From: Geomonas sp. RF6
Lineage (GTDB): Bacteria; Desulfobacterota; Desulfuromonadia; Geobacterales; Geobacteraceae
DNA length: 64,000 bases
Reading direction: 5' to 3'
Assembly: GCF_021044625.1 (NCBI RefSeq)
Contig: NZ_CP087999.1
Location: 2,677,001 to 2,741,000 of the forward strand
A program made the translations under genes and the position numbers. This document shows, piece by piece, positions 24,907 through 36,128 of the stretch. The notes beneath the pieces were generated by a model that did not search any database, was not told where the DNA came from, and saw only the letters and a program-made list of their open reading frames with translations. How positions within the stretch are numbered: the first letter of the stretch is position 1; each line of letters opens with the position of its first letter.

Positions 24907-25947
24907 TTACAGCAGGTGCTCGATCTTTTCCCGCTGCTCGATGAGGTAGAAGTCGAGCGTGCTGCGCAGCGCGTCGTCTATCGTCGTGGCGGGCTCCCAC
25001 CCGAGCCGCTCCTTCGCGTTCTTCACCGAAGGGACGCGGGTCAGCATGTCCTGGTATCCCTTGCCGTAGAAGCTGTCCGAGGTGGTCTCCACGATCTGGC
25101 AATTTTCCGCCTTCTCCCGGTATTCCGGATATTCCCGCACCATGTCGCGCAGCTTGAGTGCCAGCTCCTTCACGGAGAGATCGTTCGTGGGATTGCCGAT
25201 GTTGAAGATCCCGTTGTCCGCGCCGCCCTCCCTGTTCTCGATGATCCTCATGAGGCAGTCGATGCCGTCCTCCACGAAGGTGAAGGAGCGCCGCTGGTTG
25301 CCGCCGTCCACGAGGAGGATCGGCTCCCCCGCCACGATGTTGTACAGGAACTGGGTAAGGACCCTGGAGCTCCCTTCCTTCGCGGTGGAGATGGAGTCGA
25401 GCTTCGGTCCGATCCAGTTGAAGGGGCGGAAAAGGGTGTACTGCAGCCCTTCGTGCTCACCGTAGGCGTAGATCACGCGGTCGAGCATCTGCTTCGCGCA
25501 GGAGTAGATCCAGCGCTCCTTGTTGATCGGGCCGAGCATGAGGGGGGAGTTCTCCTCGTCGAACTCGGAGTCGGGGCTCATGCCGTACACCTCGGAGGTG
25601 GAGGGGAAGATGACCCTTTTCTTGTATTTCACGCACTGGCGGATGATCTTCAGGTTCTCCTCGAAGTCGAGCTCGAAGACGCGCAGCGGGTCCTTCACGT
25701 AGGTGACGGGGGTGGCGATCGCCACCAGCGGCAGTACCACGTCGCACTTCTTGATGTTGTACTCGATCCACTCCTTGTTGATGGTGATGTCACCTTCGAG
25801 GAAGTGGAAGCGGGGGTGCCCGATGGAGTGCTCCAGCTTGTCGTCGCTCATGTCGAGGCCGTACACTTCCCAATCGGTGGTATCGAGGATCCTCCTGGTG
25901 AGGGCGTTGCCGATGAAGCCGTTCACGCCCAATATCAGCACTTTCAT
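24907..25947 (-). CDS. arnA: UDP-glucuronate oxidative decarboxylase (ArnA C-terminal domain as a separate protein)
   Basis: NAD-dependent short-chain dehydrogenase converting UDP-glucuronate to UDP-4-keto-pentose in aminoarabinose synthesis. The 346 residues correspond to the C-terminal half of E. coli ArnA. The nucleotide-binding GVNGFIG is at 7-13. The catalytic region has PSTSEVYGM and RWIYSCAKQMLDR (Tyr and Lys of the YxxxK). FYGKGYQDMLTR near the end holds the Arg used by ArnA for decarboxylation. In E. coli this activity is fused to the formyltransferase; here the two are separate genes in the same order of function. A hairpin lies in the 114-base gap upstream. Confidence 0.9.
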   Translation of the reverse strand: MKVLILGVNGFIGNALTRRILDTTDWEVYGLDMSDDKLEHSIGHPRFHFLEGDITINKEWIEYNIKKCDVVLPLVAIATPVTYVKDPLRVFELDFEENLKIIRQCVKYKKRVIFPSTSEVYGMSPDSEFDEENSPLMLGPINKERWIYSCAKQMLDRVIYAYGEHEGLQYTLFRPFNWIGPKLDSISTAKEGSSRVLTQFLYNIVAGEPILLVDGGNQRRSFTFVEDGIDCLMRIIENREGGADNGIFNIGNPTNDLSVKELALKLRDMVREYPEYREKAENCQIVETTSDSFYGKGYQDMLTRVPSVKNAKERLGWEPATTIDDALRSTLDFYLIEQREKIEHLL

Positions 25948-26019
25948 TTGTATCTCCAGTCTCTTCTGTTTTTGATGCCGCCCCGTGCGGAAAGGGGGGC
26001 AAATACCTCTAAATGGCGA

Positions 26020-26039
26020 GAGCCGGAATCACCCGGCTC
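26020..26039 (-). other. Intercistronic hairpin between arnA(N) and arnA(C)
   Basis: GAGCCGG-AATCAC-CCGGCTC forms a seven-base perfect stem with a six-base loop. There is no T tract, so it is more likely an mRNA-stabilising or attenuating structure than a terminator. Confidence 0.5.
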
Positions 26040-26061
26040 ATTCGTGAATGCGAAAAAGGGT

Positions 26062-27012
26062 TTACTGCGCGGCCGCGCTCTGCACTGCCGGTGCCTCGTC
26101 GGAAAAGGTGCGCCCCACGAGGTCCTGCTGCATGGCGTAGACCGGTCCCTGCTCCTCCGGAGCTTCCTCTTCCTGCAAGACGCCGATCTGCAGGAGCCCG
26201 TCCCCTGTCCCGACGAGGAAAGGGGAGGCGCTGACGATCTTCCCGGGCTCGGCGCTCCCCTCCACCGGGGTGGCGCTCCAGATGATGATCTTTTTCCCGT
26301 CCAGGTGGGTGAATGCTCCGGGGTAGGGGTGGGTGACTCCGCGGATCAGGTTGTAGATCTCCCGGGCGCTTCTCGACCAGTCGATGCGGCCGTCGGCGGG
26401 GCGCCTCCCCCCGAAGTAGCTCCCCTGCGAGAGATCCATCGGCGTTCTCGACGCCGTTCCCTGCACGAGCAGGGGGTAGGCGCGGGAGAGGACCGCCACG
26501 GCGGCGTCGGTTACCTTGTTGAAGACGTCGAAGGCGGTGTCGGTAAAGGCGATCGGCACCTTCTCCTGGTCGACGATGTCGCCGGCGTCCGGCTTCTCCG
26601 TCATGTAGTGCAGCGTCGCGCCGGTCTCTTCCTCGCCGTTGATGATCGCCCAGTTCACCGGCACCCGCCCGCGGTACTTCGGAAGATAGGAGCCGTGCAG
26701 GTTCAGCGCGCCGCGCGCCGGAATCTCCAGCACCTCGGGGCGGATCATGTTGCGGTAGTAGAAGGAAAAAAGGAAGTCGGGGGATATCTCCCGCAGGAGT
26801 TCCACGTTCTCCCTCAGGTTTATGTCGGAAGTGAGCACCGGGATGCCGTGCTCCTCGGCGAGCTCGCGCACCGAGGCGAACCAGATCTCCTCACTCGGGG
26901 CGTCGTCGTGGGTAAATACAAGCGCCACCTCGGCGTCCTGCCGGATCAGTTCCTCCAGGCAGCGGTAGCCGACGTTGTGATAGGCGCAGACGACCAGGAC
27001 GTTCGATTTCAT
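26062..27012 (-). CDS. arnA: UDP-Ara4N formyltransferase (ArnA N-terminal domain as a separate protein)
   Basis: Transfers a formyl group from N10-formyl-THF to UDP-4-amino-4-deoxy-L-arabinose. Of 316 residues, about 1-200 are the formyltransferase core with catalytic Asn104, His106 (LNLHGSYLPKYRG) and Asp142 (KPDAGDIVD), two positions away from E. coli ArnA numbering; about 205-300 are the OB-fold-like FMT C-terminal domain. The ATG at 27,012 (MKSNVLVV) is chosen because GAGG lies 5 bases upstream and E. coli ArnA starts with a similar MK; ATG 27,015 and GTG 27,018 are alternatives. The tail EAPAVQSAAAQ is extra. Starts right after arnC. Confidence 0.9.
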   Translation of the reverse strand: MKSNVLVVCAYHNVGYRCLEELIRQDAEVALVFTHDDAPSEEIWFASVRELAEEHGIPVLTSDINLRENVELLREISPDFLFSFYYRNMIRPEVLEIPARGALNLHGSYLPKYRGRVPVNWAIINGEEETGATLHYMTEKPDAGDIVDQEKVPIAFTDTAFDVFNKVTDAAVAVLSRAYPLLVQGTASRTPMDLSQGSYFGGRRPADGRIDWSRSAREIYNLIRGVTHPYPGAFTHLDGKKIIIWSATPVEGSAEPGKIVSASPFLVGTGDGLLQIGVLQEEEAPEEQGPVYAMQQDLVGRTFSDEAPAVQSAAAQ

Positions 27013-27014
27013 CA

Positions 27015-27998
27015 TCACCTCGTCACCTTCAGTCCCGCCGCCGTCGCTTCTGCCGCGTCGAAACCGTGCACCCTGCGCACCACGTAGCGCGGTCTCCTGC
27101 GCACTTCCTGGTAGATCCGCCCCACATACTCGCCGACGATGCCGATCCCGAAGATGATGATCCCGACGAAGAAGAAGAGGATGGCGAAGAGGGTGAAGAC
27201 CCCTTCCACCTCCGCCCCGATGACGAAGCGGCGCACCAGGAGGAAGATGGCAAAGGCCATCGATGCGAGGGAGGTGCAGATCCCCATCAGGGCGAAAAGC
27301 TGCAGCGGCACCACGGAAAAGCCGGTCATCAGGTCGAAGTTCAGGCGGATCAGCTTGTACAGCGAGTACTTGCTCTCACCTTCGCTGCGCTCCGCGTGGG
27401 CGACCTCGATCTCCACCGGGTTCGCCGCAAAGGTCTGGGCGAGCGCCGGGATAAAGGTCGTCGTCTCGCTGCAGCGGTTTATGTTATCGACGACGTTTCT
27501 GGAGTAGGCGCGCAGCATGCAGCCGTAGTCGCTCATCTGCATGCCGGTCATCTTGTTGGTGGTGATGTTGACGATCCGGGAGGCGGCCTTGCGGAAAATG
27601 GTGTCGCGCCTCTTCATGCGGATGGTGCCGACGACGTCGTGCCCCTTCTCGATCTGCGCCACGAGCTTCGGGATCTCTTCCGGCGGGTTCTGCAGGTCGG
27701 CGTCCAGCGTCACCACGATCGCGCCGCGGCTGAGCTCGAAGGCGGCGAGAATGGCCATGTGCTGCCCGAAGTTGCCGTTGAACTCGATGACCCGCACCTC
27801 GGGGATCTCTTTGGCGAAGGACTTGAGGATCCGCAGCGTGCCGTCGCGGGAGCCGTCGTCGGTGAAGATGATCTCGAACGGGGTATCCATCCCTCGCAGG
27901 ACCGGCAGGATCCTGTCCATCATCTGAGGGAGGTTCTTCTCCTCGTTGTAGGCGGGGATGACAATACTTATATATGGGGTTTCTTCGAGCTGGTTCAC
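27015..27998 (-). CDS. arnC: Undecaprenyl-phosphate Ara4FN transferase ArnC (GT2)
   Basis: Moves the formamido-arabinose unit from UDP to undecaprenyl phosphate at the inner membrane. The 327 residues comprise a GT-A domain (about 8-220) with VIPAYNEEKN, FTDDGSRDGT and the metal-binding TLDADLQNPPEE, then two membrane segments (about 232-258 and 266-290) and a basic cytosolic tail. The generic family (dolichol-phosphate mannosyltransferase-like) is certain; the ArnC assignment rests on the neighbours. The start is GTG with AAGGACC upstream. Spacing to arnB is 18 bases. Confidence 0.9.
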   Translation of the reverse strand: MNQLEETPYISIVIPAYNEEKNLPQMMDRILPVLRGMDTPFEIIFTDDGSRDGTLRILKSFAKEIPEVRVIEFNGNFGQHMAILAAFELSRGAIVVTLDADLQNPPEEIPKLVAQIEKGHDVVGTIRMKRRDTIFRKAASRIVNITTNKMTGMQMSDYGCMLRAYSRNVVDNINRCSETTTFIPALAQTFAANPVEIEVAHAERSEGESKYSLYKLIRLNFDLMTGFSVVPLQLFALMGICTSLASMAFAIFLLVRRFVIGAEVEGVFTLFAILFFFVGIIIFGIGIVGEYVGRIYQEVRRRPRYVVRRVHGFDAAEATAAGLKVTR

Positions 27999-28016
27999 TG
28001 CTTCGGGTCCTTCCCT

Positions 28017-29180
28017 TTAGCGTCTGTTTGCGGCAATCACGTCCTTCACGGCGGCAACCACGTCCCGGGCGTCATCCGGCGTCATGAGGGGGAAGAGCGG
28101 CAGGGAGAGGATCCTCTCGGAGGCGTAGTCGGCTACCGGGAGCTCTCCTGCGGGGATGCGCAGCGTCTCCTGGTAGTAGCTGTGATGGTGGATCGCCTTG
28201 AAATGGAGTCCGGTGCCGATGTTGCGGGCCTTCAGCTCCACCATGAAGCGGTCGCGGTCGATGGAGAGCTCCTCGATGCGTACCAGCGGGGTGTACAGGT
28301 GCCAGGCGTGGCGGTGCGGGTAGGGGACGAGCGAGGGGGTGGCGATCTCCGGTACCTCCGCAAAGGCGTCCTGGTAGATCTGCGCGAGCTCCTGGCGCTT
28401 TCCGATGAAGCCGTCGAGCTTGTCGAGCTGGTGCAGGCCGAGCGCCGCCTGCAGGTCCATCATGTTGTACTTGAACCCGGGGAGCACGATGTCGTAGTTC
28501 GGCGTGCCGCTCGCCTCGTAGCGCTTCCACGCCTCGCGGTTCATGCCGTGGAACTTCATGAGGGAGATTTCCTCCGCCATCTGCTCGTTTGCGGTGGCAA
28601 CCATCCCCCCCTCTCCGGTGGTGATGTTCTTTATCGGGTGGAAGGAGAAGACGGAGACGCTATTCAAGGATCCGATGCGCTTCCCCTTGTACTCGGTGCC
28701 GATGGCGTGCGCCGCGTCCTCGATGACTGCGATGCCGTGCTCTGCCGCGATGGCGAAGATGGCGTCCATGTCGCACGGCTGACCGGCGAAGTGCACCGGG
28801 ATGATTGCCTTCGTGCGCGGGGTGATGCGGGCGCGGATCTTTTCCGGGTCGATATTGAGGGTGCCTGGCTGGATGTCGGCGAGGACGGGGGTGCCGCCGC
28901 TTTGCAGGATCATCGTCACGGTGGCGGCGAAGGTCATCGGGGTGGTGATGACTTCGTCCCCGGGCGCGAGCTTCAGGGCGAGGAGTGCGAGGTGCAGCCC
29001 CGCGGTCGCGGAGGCGAGGGGAACGGCAAAGGGAGCGCCGGTGTAGCTCTTGAAGGCCTCCTCGAAGCGCTTCACCTTCGGGCCGGTGGTGATCCACCCG
29101 CTGCGCAAGGAGTCGACGACCTCGTTTATCTCCTCATCACCGATGGTCGGTATGGAAAATGGCAGAAATGTCTCGCGCAC
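28017..29180 (-). CDS. arnB: UDP-4-amino-4-deoxy-L-arabinose aminotransferase ArnB
   Basis: PLP-dependent DegT/DnrJ/EryC1 aminotransferase, 387 residues, that converts the 4-keto sugar nucleotide to UDP-Ara4N with glutamate. The Schiff-base lysine is Lys184 in FHPIKNITTGEGG; VIEDAAHAIG carries the PLP-contacting Asp. The GTG at 29,180 (VRETFLPFS) is preferred over an upstream ATG because AGGAGG stands 7 bases before it. Closely spaced before arnC. ArnT, ArnE/F and Ugd are not found in the window, so the pathway must be completed elsewhere. Confidence 0.92.
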   Translation of the reverse strand: MRETFLPFSIPTIGDEEINEVVDSLRSGWITTGPKVKRFEEAFKSYTGAPFAVPLASATAGLHLALLALKLAPGDEVITTPMTFAATVTMILQSGGTPVLADIQPGTLNIDPEKIRARITPRTKAIIPVHFAGQPCDMDAIFAIAAEHGIAVIEDAAHAIGTEYKGKRIGSLNSVSVFSFHPIKNITTGEGGMVATANEQMAEEISLMKFHGMNREAWKRYEASGTPNYDIVLPGFKYNMMDLQAALGLHQLDKLDGFIGKRQELAQIYQDAFAEVPEIATPSLVPYPHRHAWHLYTPLVRIEELSIDRDRFMVELKARNIGTGLHFKAIHHHSYYQETLRIPAGELPVADYASERILSLPLFPLMTPDDARDVVAAVKDVIAANRR

Positions 29181-29327
29181 GGCGTATCCTCCTTCTGATG
29201 AAAGCAGTGAATATTGCATGAATGGCCGGCACGGTCAAACCTTTTCGGGCCGGGAAAGGCGCCTGCGCCGTAAACAGACGGTTTCGTCATCTTCCCGTCA
29301 TCGTGCGAGCCGCGGCCGCGGGAGGGA

Positions 29328-30557
29328 TCAGCGCTCCGCTGCCGCCGCACCCTTTTCGCGGCGGATGAGATCGAACTCCCCCGCCCCCGCGATACCTTCC
29401 ACGAAGACCGTCTGGTTCGGGTGCGCCGTCGCGAGCTCCTCCCCTTCGGCGCCGGTCATCCTCGTCAGGGTGAAGGGTGTCGAGGAGCACCCCTTTCCTA
29501 TGAGTTCCAGCCGGTCTCCGAGCTCTATGCGGTTTCGCACCTTGAGCTCGGTCTTCCCGCCGGGGGCCGGCCCCTGCACGAGCGCCACGAACTCGTAGTT
29601 GCGCACGTAGCGGGAGAGGTACTCGTGGTCGAGGTCGCGCGGTTTTCCGAGGAGAAAGCCGGTGCTGTAGCCGCGATGGCTGATCTTGCTGAGCTCTTCG
29701 AGCCACTCCCGCTTTACCTGGAAGTTTTCAGGGTCCTCGCAGTAGGAGTCGATCGCTTCCCGGTACACCCGCACCACGGAGGCGACATAGTAGATCCCCT
29801 TCATGCGCCCCTCGATCTTCAGCGAGCTCACTCCGCTCTGCACGATGTCGGGGAGCTGCTCGAGGAGGCAGAGGTCCTTCGAGTTGAAGATGAAGGTCCC
29901 CCCCTCCTTTTCCTCGACCGGGAAGTACTCACCGGGCCTGGTCTCCTCCACGATGGCGTAGTTCCAGCGGCAGGGGTGGGCGCACTCGCCGCGGTTGGCG
30001 TCGCGCCCGGCCATGGCGCTGGAGAGGAGGCAGCGGCCGGAGTAGGAGATGCACATGGCGCCGTGGATGAAGACCTCCAGCTCCGCCTTCGTGCGGGCTG
30101 CGGTCTGGCGGATCTCCTCCAGCGACATCTCGCGGGCGAGGTTCACCCGGGCCACGCCGAAGCGCTCCCAGAAGAGGACGCTCTGGAAGTTCCTGGTGTT
30201 CGCCTGCGTGGAGAGGTGGATCTCCCGCTGCGGCGAGATCTCCCGGATGAGGGCGATGACGCCGGGGTCGGCGGCGATGTAGGCGTCGCAGGGGAGGGGA
30301 TCGAGCTCCCGCAGCACCCCTTCCAGTTTTTCAAATTCATCGTTCACCGGGAAGGAGTTGAGGGTGAGGTACACCTTGACGCCGCGGGCATGGGCGTAGT
30401 CGAGTGCGTACTTCAGCTCCTCAATGGAGAAGTTCTGGGCGAGATTCCTGAGGCTGAAGGAGTTGAGACCGAGATACACCGCGTCCGCGCCGTAGCGGAT
30501 CGCGACCTTGAGCTTTTCCATGTTCCCGGCAGGAGCGAGCAGTTCCGGTTTCTTCAA
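29328..30557 (-). CDS. U32 family protein, TrhP (YegQ)-like
   Basis: Member of peptidase family U32. Related E. coli proteins (TrhP/YegQ, RlhA) hydroxylate RNA bases rather than cut proteins, so a role in prephenate-dependent tRNA uridine hydroxylation is plausible. The 409 residues have an N-terminal TIM-barrel start (PELLAPAGNMEKLKVAIRYG), STQANTRNFQS and the U32 cysteine signature ELEVFIHGAMCISYSGRC, then CxxxC (CAHPCRW), the probable Fe-S ligands; EGRMKGIYY is also family-typical. 147 bases separate it from arnB; whether they share a transcript is unclear. Assignment to TrhP rather than another U32 branch is moderate. Confidence 0.85.
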   Translation of the reverse strand: MKKPELLAPAGNMEKLKVAIRYGADAVYLGLNSFSLRNLAQNFSIEELKYALDYAHARGVKVYLTLNSFPVNDEFEKLEGVLRELDPLPCDAYIAADPGVIALIREISPQREIHLSTQANTRNFQSVLFWERFGVARVNLAREMSLEEIRQTAARTKAELEVFIHGAMCISYSGRCLLSSAMAGRDANRGECAHPCRWNYAIVEETRPGEYFPVEEKEGGTFIFNSKDLCLLEQLPDIVQSGVSSLKIEGRMKGIYYVASVVRVYREAIDSYCEDPENFQVKREWLEELSKISHRGYSTGFLLGKPRDLDHEYLSRYVRNYEFVALVQGPAPGGKTELKVRNRIELGDRLELIGKGCSSTPFTLTRMTGAEGEELATAHPNQTVFVEGIAGAGEFDLIRREKGAAAAER

Positions 30558-30715
30558 TGGTTCCTCTTCGACTTTGACTGTGCGTATATAGAATTGCCGC
30601 GCTGGGACTCATCCCGCTGGAGGGGGGGAGCGAGGTGCGGGGTCAGGGCAAGTGCGGCCAGAAGCGGATCATAGCACAGCGGCAGCTGGTAATGAACCGT
30701 AAAGGTGCTTTCTCC

Positions 30716-30749
30716 TTGACATTGACAATAGGATAGTTTTAATTATGTT
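30716..30749 (+). promoter_or_regulatory. Putative promoter of the ybgF-like operon
   Basis: Two overlapping -35 hexamers TTGACATTGACA (30,716-30,727) precede an AT-rich stretch offering -10 candidates TTAATT (30,739) and TATGTT (30,744) at 16-17 bases. It lies 20-50 bases before the start codon, and the gap between the divergent U32 and ybgF-like genes contains no other gene. Confidence 0.5.
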
Positions 30750-30770
30750 GATTTTTGACCGGGAGGGGTG

Positions 30771-31523
30771 ATGGGAAGGAGATTTTGGCCAATTATCAGT
30801 ATCTTTTGCCTCGTCACGGCCGGTTGCGCCGGGAGCGAGACGGTGCTGCGCAAGCAGGTGGAGATGGAGGGGACGATCGAGCAGCTCACCCGGCAGGAGA
30901 AGGCGCTCGACGCCCGCATTGCCGAGCTTTCCCGCGAGTTGCGTGATCTGCAGCAGAGGATGAAGGGGACGGAGGCCGATGTAGACGCCATCCGTCCCGG
31001 CCTGGACCAGCTGAAGGCTTCCAACGACGCCCTGTACCAGCGCCTTGCGGAGCAGCAGCCGTCCTCCCCGGGGGGAGAGGTGCACCCCCAGCGGGTCGAG
31101 GCGCAGGCCGATGGCACCGTCGCGCACCCGGTCGCCGTGGCCGCCGCCGAGAAGGGGGGGCAGGAGGCGTATGCCCGCGCCTTTGCCGTGTACAGCCAGG
31201 GAAACTACCCCCGCGCGATCGAGGCATTCGAAGCGTTCGTGCGCGCCGAGCCGCAGAGCGAATTCGCGCCGAACGCCTTGTACTGGGCCGGTGAGTGCTA
31301 CTACGCCCAGAAGCTGTACGACAGCGCCCTCAAATCGTTCCAGAGAGTGGTGAGCGAGTATCCGAAGGCGCGCAAGGTGCCGGACGCCATGCTGAAAGCC
31401 GGTTTCTCCCTCATTGGCCTCAAGGACCCGGTCCGCGCCCGCGGCGAGCTGCAATCGCTGGTGGAAAAGTATCCGAAGAGCCCGGCTGCCGTAAAGGCGA
31501 AGGAAAAACTGGGGCACCTGTAG
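30771..31523 (+). CDS. Tol-Pal associated lipoprotein, YbgF/CpoB-like TPR protein
   Basis: Envelope coordinator that in E. coli links Tol-Pal constriction with peptidoglycan synthesis. The 250-residue protein has a lipoprotein signal peptide with lipobox LVTAGC, so it should be lipid-anchored, unlike soluble E. coli CpoB. Residues about 24-90 form a coiled coil, followed by a low-complexity linker and a C-terminal TPR domain (about 128-250) with EAYARAFAVYSQGNYPRAI and YYAQKLYDSALKSFQRVV, the YbgF pattern. The ATG has GGAGG 4 bases upstream. tol-pal genes are not in the window. Confidence 0.88.
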   Translation: MGRRFWPIISIFCLVTAGCAGSETVLRKQVEMEGTIEQLTRQEKALDARIAELSRELRDLQQRMKGTEADVDAIRPGLDQLKASNDALYQRLAEQQPSSPGGEVHPQRVEAQADGTVAHPVAVAAAEKGGQEAYARAFAVYSQGNYPRAIEAFEAFVRAEPQSEFAPNALYWAGECYYAQKLYDSALKSFQRVVSEYPKARKVPDAMLKAGFSLIGLKDPVRARGELQSLVEKYPKSPAAVKAKEKLGHL

Positions 31524-31541
31524 CCCCCGAAGAGGAACGGT

Positions 31542-32573
31542 ATGAACAGAAAGATCTTCGTCCCCTGGTCCCTACTTTTTGCCCTGACCCTCCCCGCCGC
31601 CACCTATGCGGCCGCTGGCGAGAGCCCCACGATCTACACCATCGAGAAGGGGGACACCCTGTGGGGGCTGTCCCGGCGCTTCCTGCACGACCCATACTAC
31701 TGGCCGAACATGTGGGCGGTGAACCCCGCGATCGGGAATCCGCACTTCATCTACCCCGGGCAGCGCGTCAGGGTGTACAGCGACCGGATCGAGCTGGAGC
31801 AAAAAGGGACCATGCCCCCTGCTTCCGCAGAGACTCCCGCTCCCGCAGAGCCGGGGGGGAGTAAGGAGGCGGCCGAGGAGGCGCCGCAGGCGCAGGGCTT
31901 CACCGTCACCGGGGCGGAGGGGTTCCTGCTGGAGGATGAGATCCATCCCTCAGGGTACATCGTCTCCACAAACCAGAACAGGGTGATGGTGGGGTCCGAC
32001 GACATCGTCTACACCGACATCGGGAGAAGAAACGGCGCGAACGTCGGCGACCGCTACGCGATCTACAGGAAGATGGCGGCGGTCAGTCACCCGGTCACCA
32101 ATGTGATCCTCGGCTACCGGGTCCTCGCTCTTGGCGAGCTGCAGCTCTCCGAGGTGGAGGAGAAGGTCTCCAAGGGTCTCGTCACCAAGTCGTTCCAGGA
32201 GATCGGGGCCGGGGCCTTCCTCCTGCCGTGGCGCGAGAAGCGGGTCAGCGTCCCCCTGAAGGGCGCCGACCGCGACCTTACCGGCTACATCGCGGAGACC
32301 CAGACCGGCAACAGGGCGCTCGCCAGCGGAGACATCGTCTACCTCGATCTCGGCAGCTCCCATGGGGTGAAGCCCGGCAATCTCCTGTACGTCGTCCGCG
32401 ACGTGGTACCCGATCAGCGCTACGCCCTGAACAAGATAGAGAAGCTGCCAGCCGAGGTCGTCGGCGCCGTCGTGGTACTGGAGACGGGGGTGAACACTTC
32501 CACCGCCGCGATCGTGAAAAGTGTCGACACCGTCTACCGTGGCGACCGCGTGGAGTTGAAGAAGAGCAGATAG
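31542..32573 (+). CDS. LysM-domain periplasmic protein
   Basis: Predicted secreted peptidoglycan-binding protein of 343 residues. After a signal peptide (cleavage near AAATYAA) comes one LysM domain (about 30-78): YTIEKGDTLWGLSRRFL, then DPYYWPNMWAVNPAIGNPHFIYPGQRV. A low-complexity Ala/Pro/Glu segment (about 88-115) leads to a C-terminal beta-rich region of about 220 residues that contains two similar GDIVY(T/L)D phrases and is typical of the Geobacter LysM proteins encoded next to dprA. No catalytic domain is recognisable, so it probably binds rather than cuts. It starts 18 bases after the YbgF-like gene and ends 16 bases before dprA. Confidence 0.85.
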   Translation: MNRKIFVPWSLLFALTLPAATYAAAGESPTIYTIEKGDTLWGLSRRFLHDPYYWPNMWAVNPAIGNPHFIYPGQRVRVYSDRIELEQKGTMPPASAETPAPAEPGGSKEAAEEAPQAQGFTVTGAEGFLLEDEIHPSGYIVSTNQNRVMVGSDDIVYTDIGRRNGANVGDRYAIYRKMAAVSHPVTNVILGYRVLALGELQLSEVEEKVSKGLVTKSFQEIGAGAFLLPWREKRVSVPLKGADRDLTGYIAETQTGNRALASGDIVYLDLGSSHGVKPGNLLYVVRDVVPDQRYALNKIEKLPAEVVGAVVVLETGVNTSTAAIVKSVDTVYRGDRVELKKSR

Positions 32574-32589
32574 ATTCCGGGGGGGCCGC

Positions 32590-33669
32590 ATGGACCACCT
32601 GCACTGGTTTGCCCTCAAATCGGTTCCCCAGATCGGAAACGTGCTCTTTCGCAGACTGCTCGCCCACTTCGGCACGCCGGAGCGGGCGCTTGCGGCGACC
32701 GAGGCGGAGCTCTCGGCGGTGAAGGGGATGAACCAGGGAGCGATCAGCGCCCTCAGAAGCCACGACGGGCGCGCCTTCGCCGAGGCGGAGCGCGACAGGG
32801 TGGCGGCGGGGAAGGTCGCGGTCGTCGACATCCTCTCGCCGGACTACCCGAAACCCCTCCTGGAGATCGCCGATCCCCCACCTTTCCTCTACCTCGCCGG
32901 GACCATCGCCGGGTACGAGCCAGCCATCGCCATCGTCGGCTCCCGCCGGGCCTCCCCCGGCGGGCTCGCCATCACCACCCGCCTGGCGCGCGACCTCGCC
33001 GCCCGGGGGATAACCGTCGTCTCCGGGCTCGCGCGGGGAATCGACGCCGCGGCGCACTGGGGAGCGCTGAAAGGTGGAGGGCGCAGCATAGCGGTGCTGG
33101 GGTGTGGTGTCGACGTGGTCTACCCGCTGGAAAACGCGGTCCTCTACGCCGAGCTCGCGGCCCGCGGTGGGATCGTCAGCGAGTTTTCGATGGGGAGCGA
33201 GCCGATCCCTGAGAACTTCCCGAGGCGCAACCGGATCATCAGCGCGCTGTGCGCCGGCGTGCTCGTCGTGGAGGCGGGGGAAAAGAGCGGCTCCCTCATC
33301 ACCGCCCGTTTTGCCCTGGAACAGGGGCGCGAAGTCTTCGCCGTCCCCGGAAACGTCAACATGAGCTCCAGCAGGGGGGGGAACGCCCTCATAAAGGCGG
33401 GGGCAAAGCTGGTGGAGCGGGTGGAGGATATCCTCGAAGAGCTCCCCTATCTCTCCTCCCGCCCCGCCACCGAAACGTCGGAACCATCCTTTTCCTTCTC
33501 CCCGGAGGAGGGGAAGCTGTACGATCTCCTTCGTCAGGCACCGCTGCAGATCGATGATATCATTGTGCAAAGTGCGTTGACAGTGGGGGAGGTTTCCGCT
33601 ATTTTACTGCGCCTGGAGCTCAAAGGGGCGATTGTGCAACTTCCCGGCAAGCATTTTGCTATTGCGTGA
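32590..33669 (+). CDS. dprA: DNA-processing protein DprA (Smf)
   Basis: Loads RecA on incoming single-stranded DNA during natural transformation or recombination. The 359 residues comprise an N-terminal helix-hairpin-helix/SAM-like part (about 1-75), the Rossmann-like DprA core (about 80-285) with IVGSRRASPGG, VSGLARGIDAAAHWGAL, AVLGCGVDVVYP and EKSGSLITARFALEQGR, and a C-terminal winged helix (about 300-359). All core motifs are intact. The order dprA-topA-trmFO recurs in many bacteria. Few other competence genes are in the window. Confidence 0.95.
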   Translation: MDHLHWFALKSVPQIGNVLFRRLLAHFGTPERALAATEAELSAVKGMNQGAISALRSHDGRAFAEAERDRVAAGKVAVVDILSPDYPKPLLEIADPPPFLYLAGTIAGYEPAIAIVGSRRASPGGLAITTRLARDLAARGITVVSGLARGIDAAAHWGALKGGGRSIAVLGCGVDVVYPLENAVLYAELAARGGIVSEFSMGSEPIPENFPRRNRIISALCAGVLVVEAGEKSGSLITARFALEQGREVFAVPGNVNMSSSRGGNALIKAGAKLVERVEDILEELPYLSSRPATETSEPSFSFSPEEGKLYDLLRQAPLQIDDIIVQSALTVGEVSAILLRLELKGAIVQLPGKHFAIA

Positions 33670-33744
33670 CATCCGGGTTTTTTGACATCATCAGTACGAA
33701 AAAGCCCCTTCGCTCGCGGTTCATCCGCACACTAAGGTGATCAT

Positions 33745-36045
<2,301 letters not shown>

Positions 36046-36064
36046 TCCCGACCGCAGGCGGTGA

Positions 36065-36088
36065 GGGGGCAGGATACTGCCCCCTTTT
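36065..36088 (+). terminator. Rho-independent terminator 1 after topA
   Basis: Perfect eight-base stem GGGGGCAG-GATA-CTGCCCCC followed by TTTT. Confidence 0.85.
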
Positions 36089-36097
36089 GCAGGTACC

Positions 36098-36119
36098 GGG
36101 GTCTTTGACCCCTTTTTTT
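36098..36119 (+). terminator. Rho-independent terminator 2 after topA
   Basis: GGGGTC-TTT-GACCCC followed by seven T residues, ten bases behind the first terminator. Together they should stop read-through from topA into trmFO. Confidence 0.85.
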
Positions 36120-36128
36120 GTTGGTGCT

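Noticed and set aside
24835-29198. Two very long plus-strand ORFs (750 and 710 codons) opposite the arn genes
   Set aside because: Both lie on the complementary strand of well-supported arn genes and have antisense-type composition.
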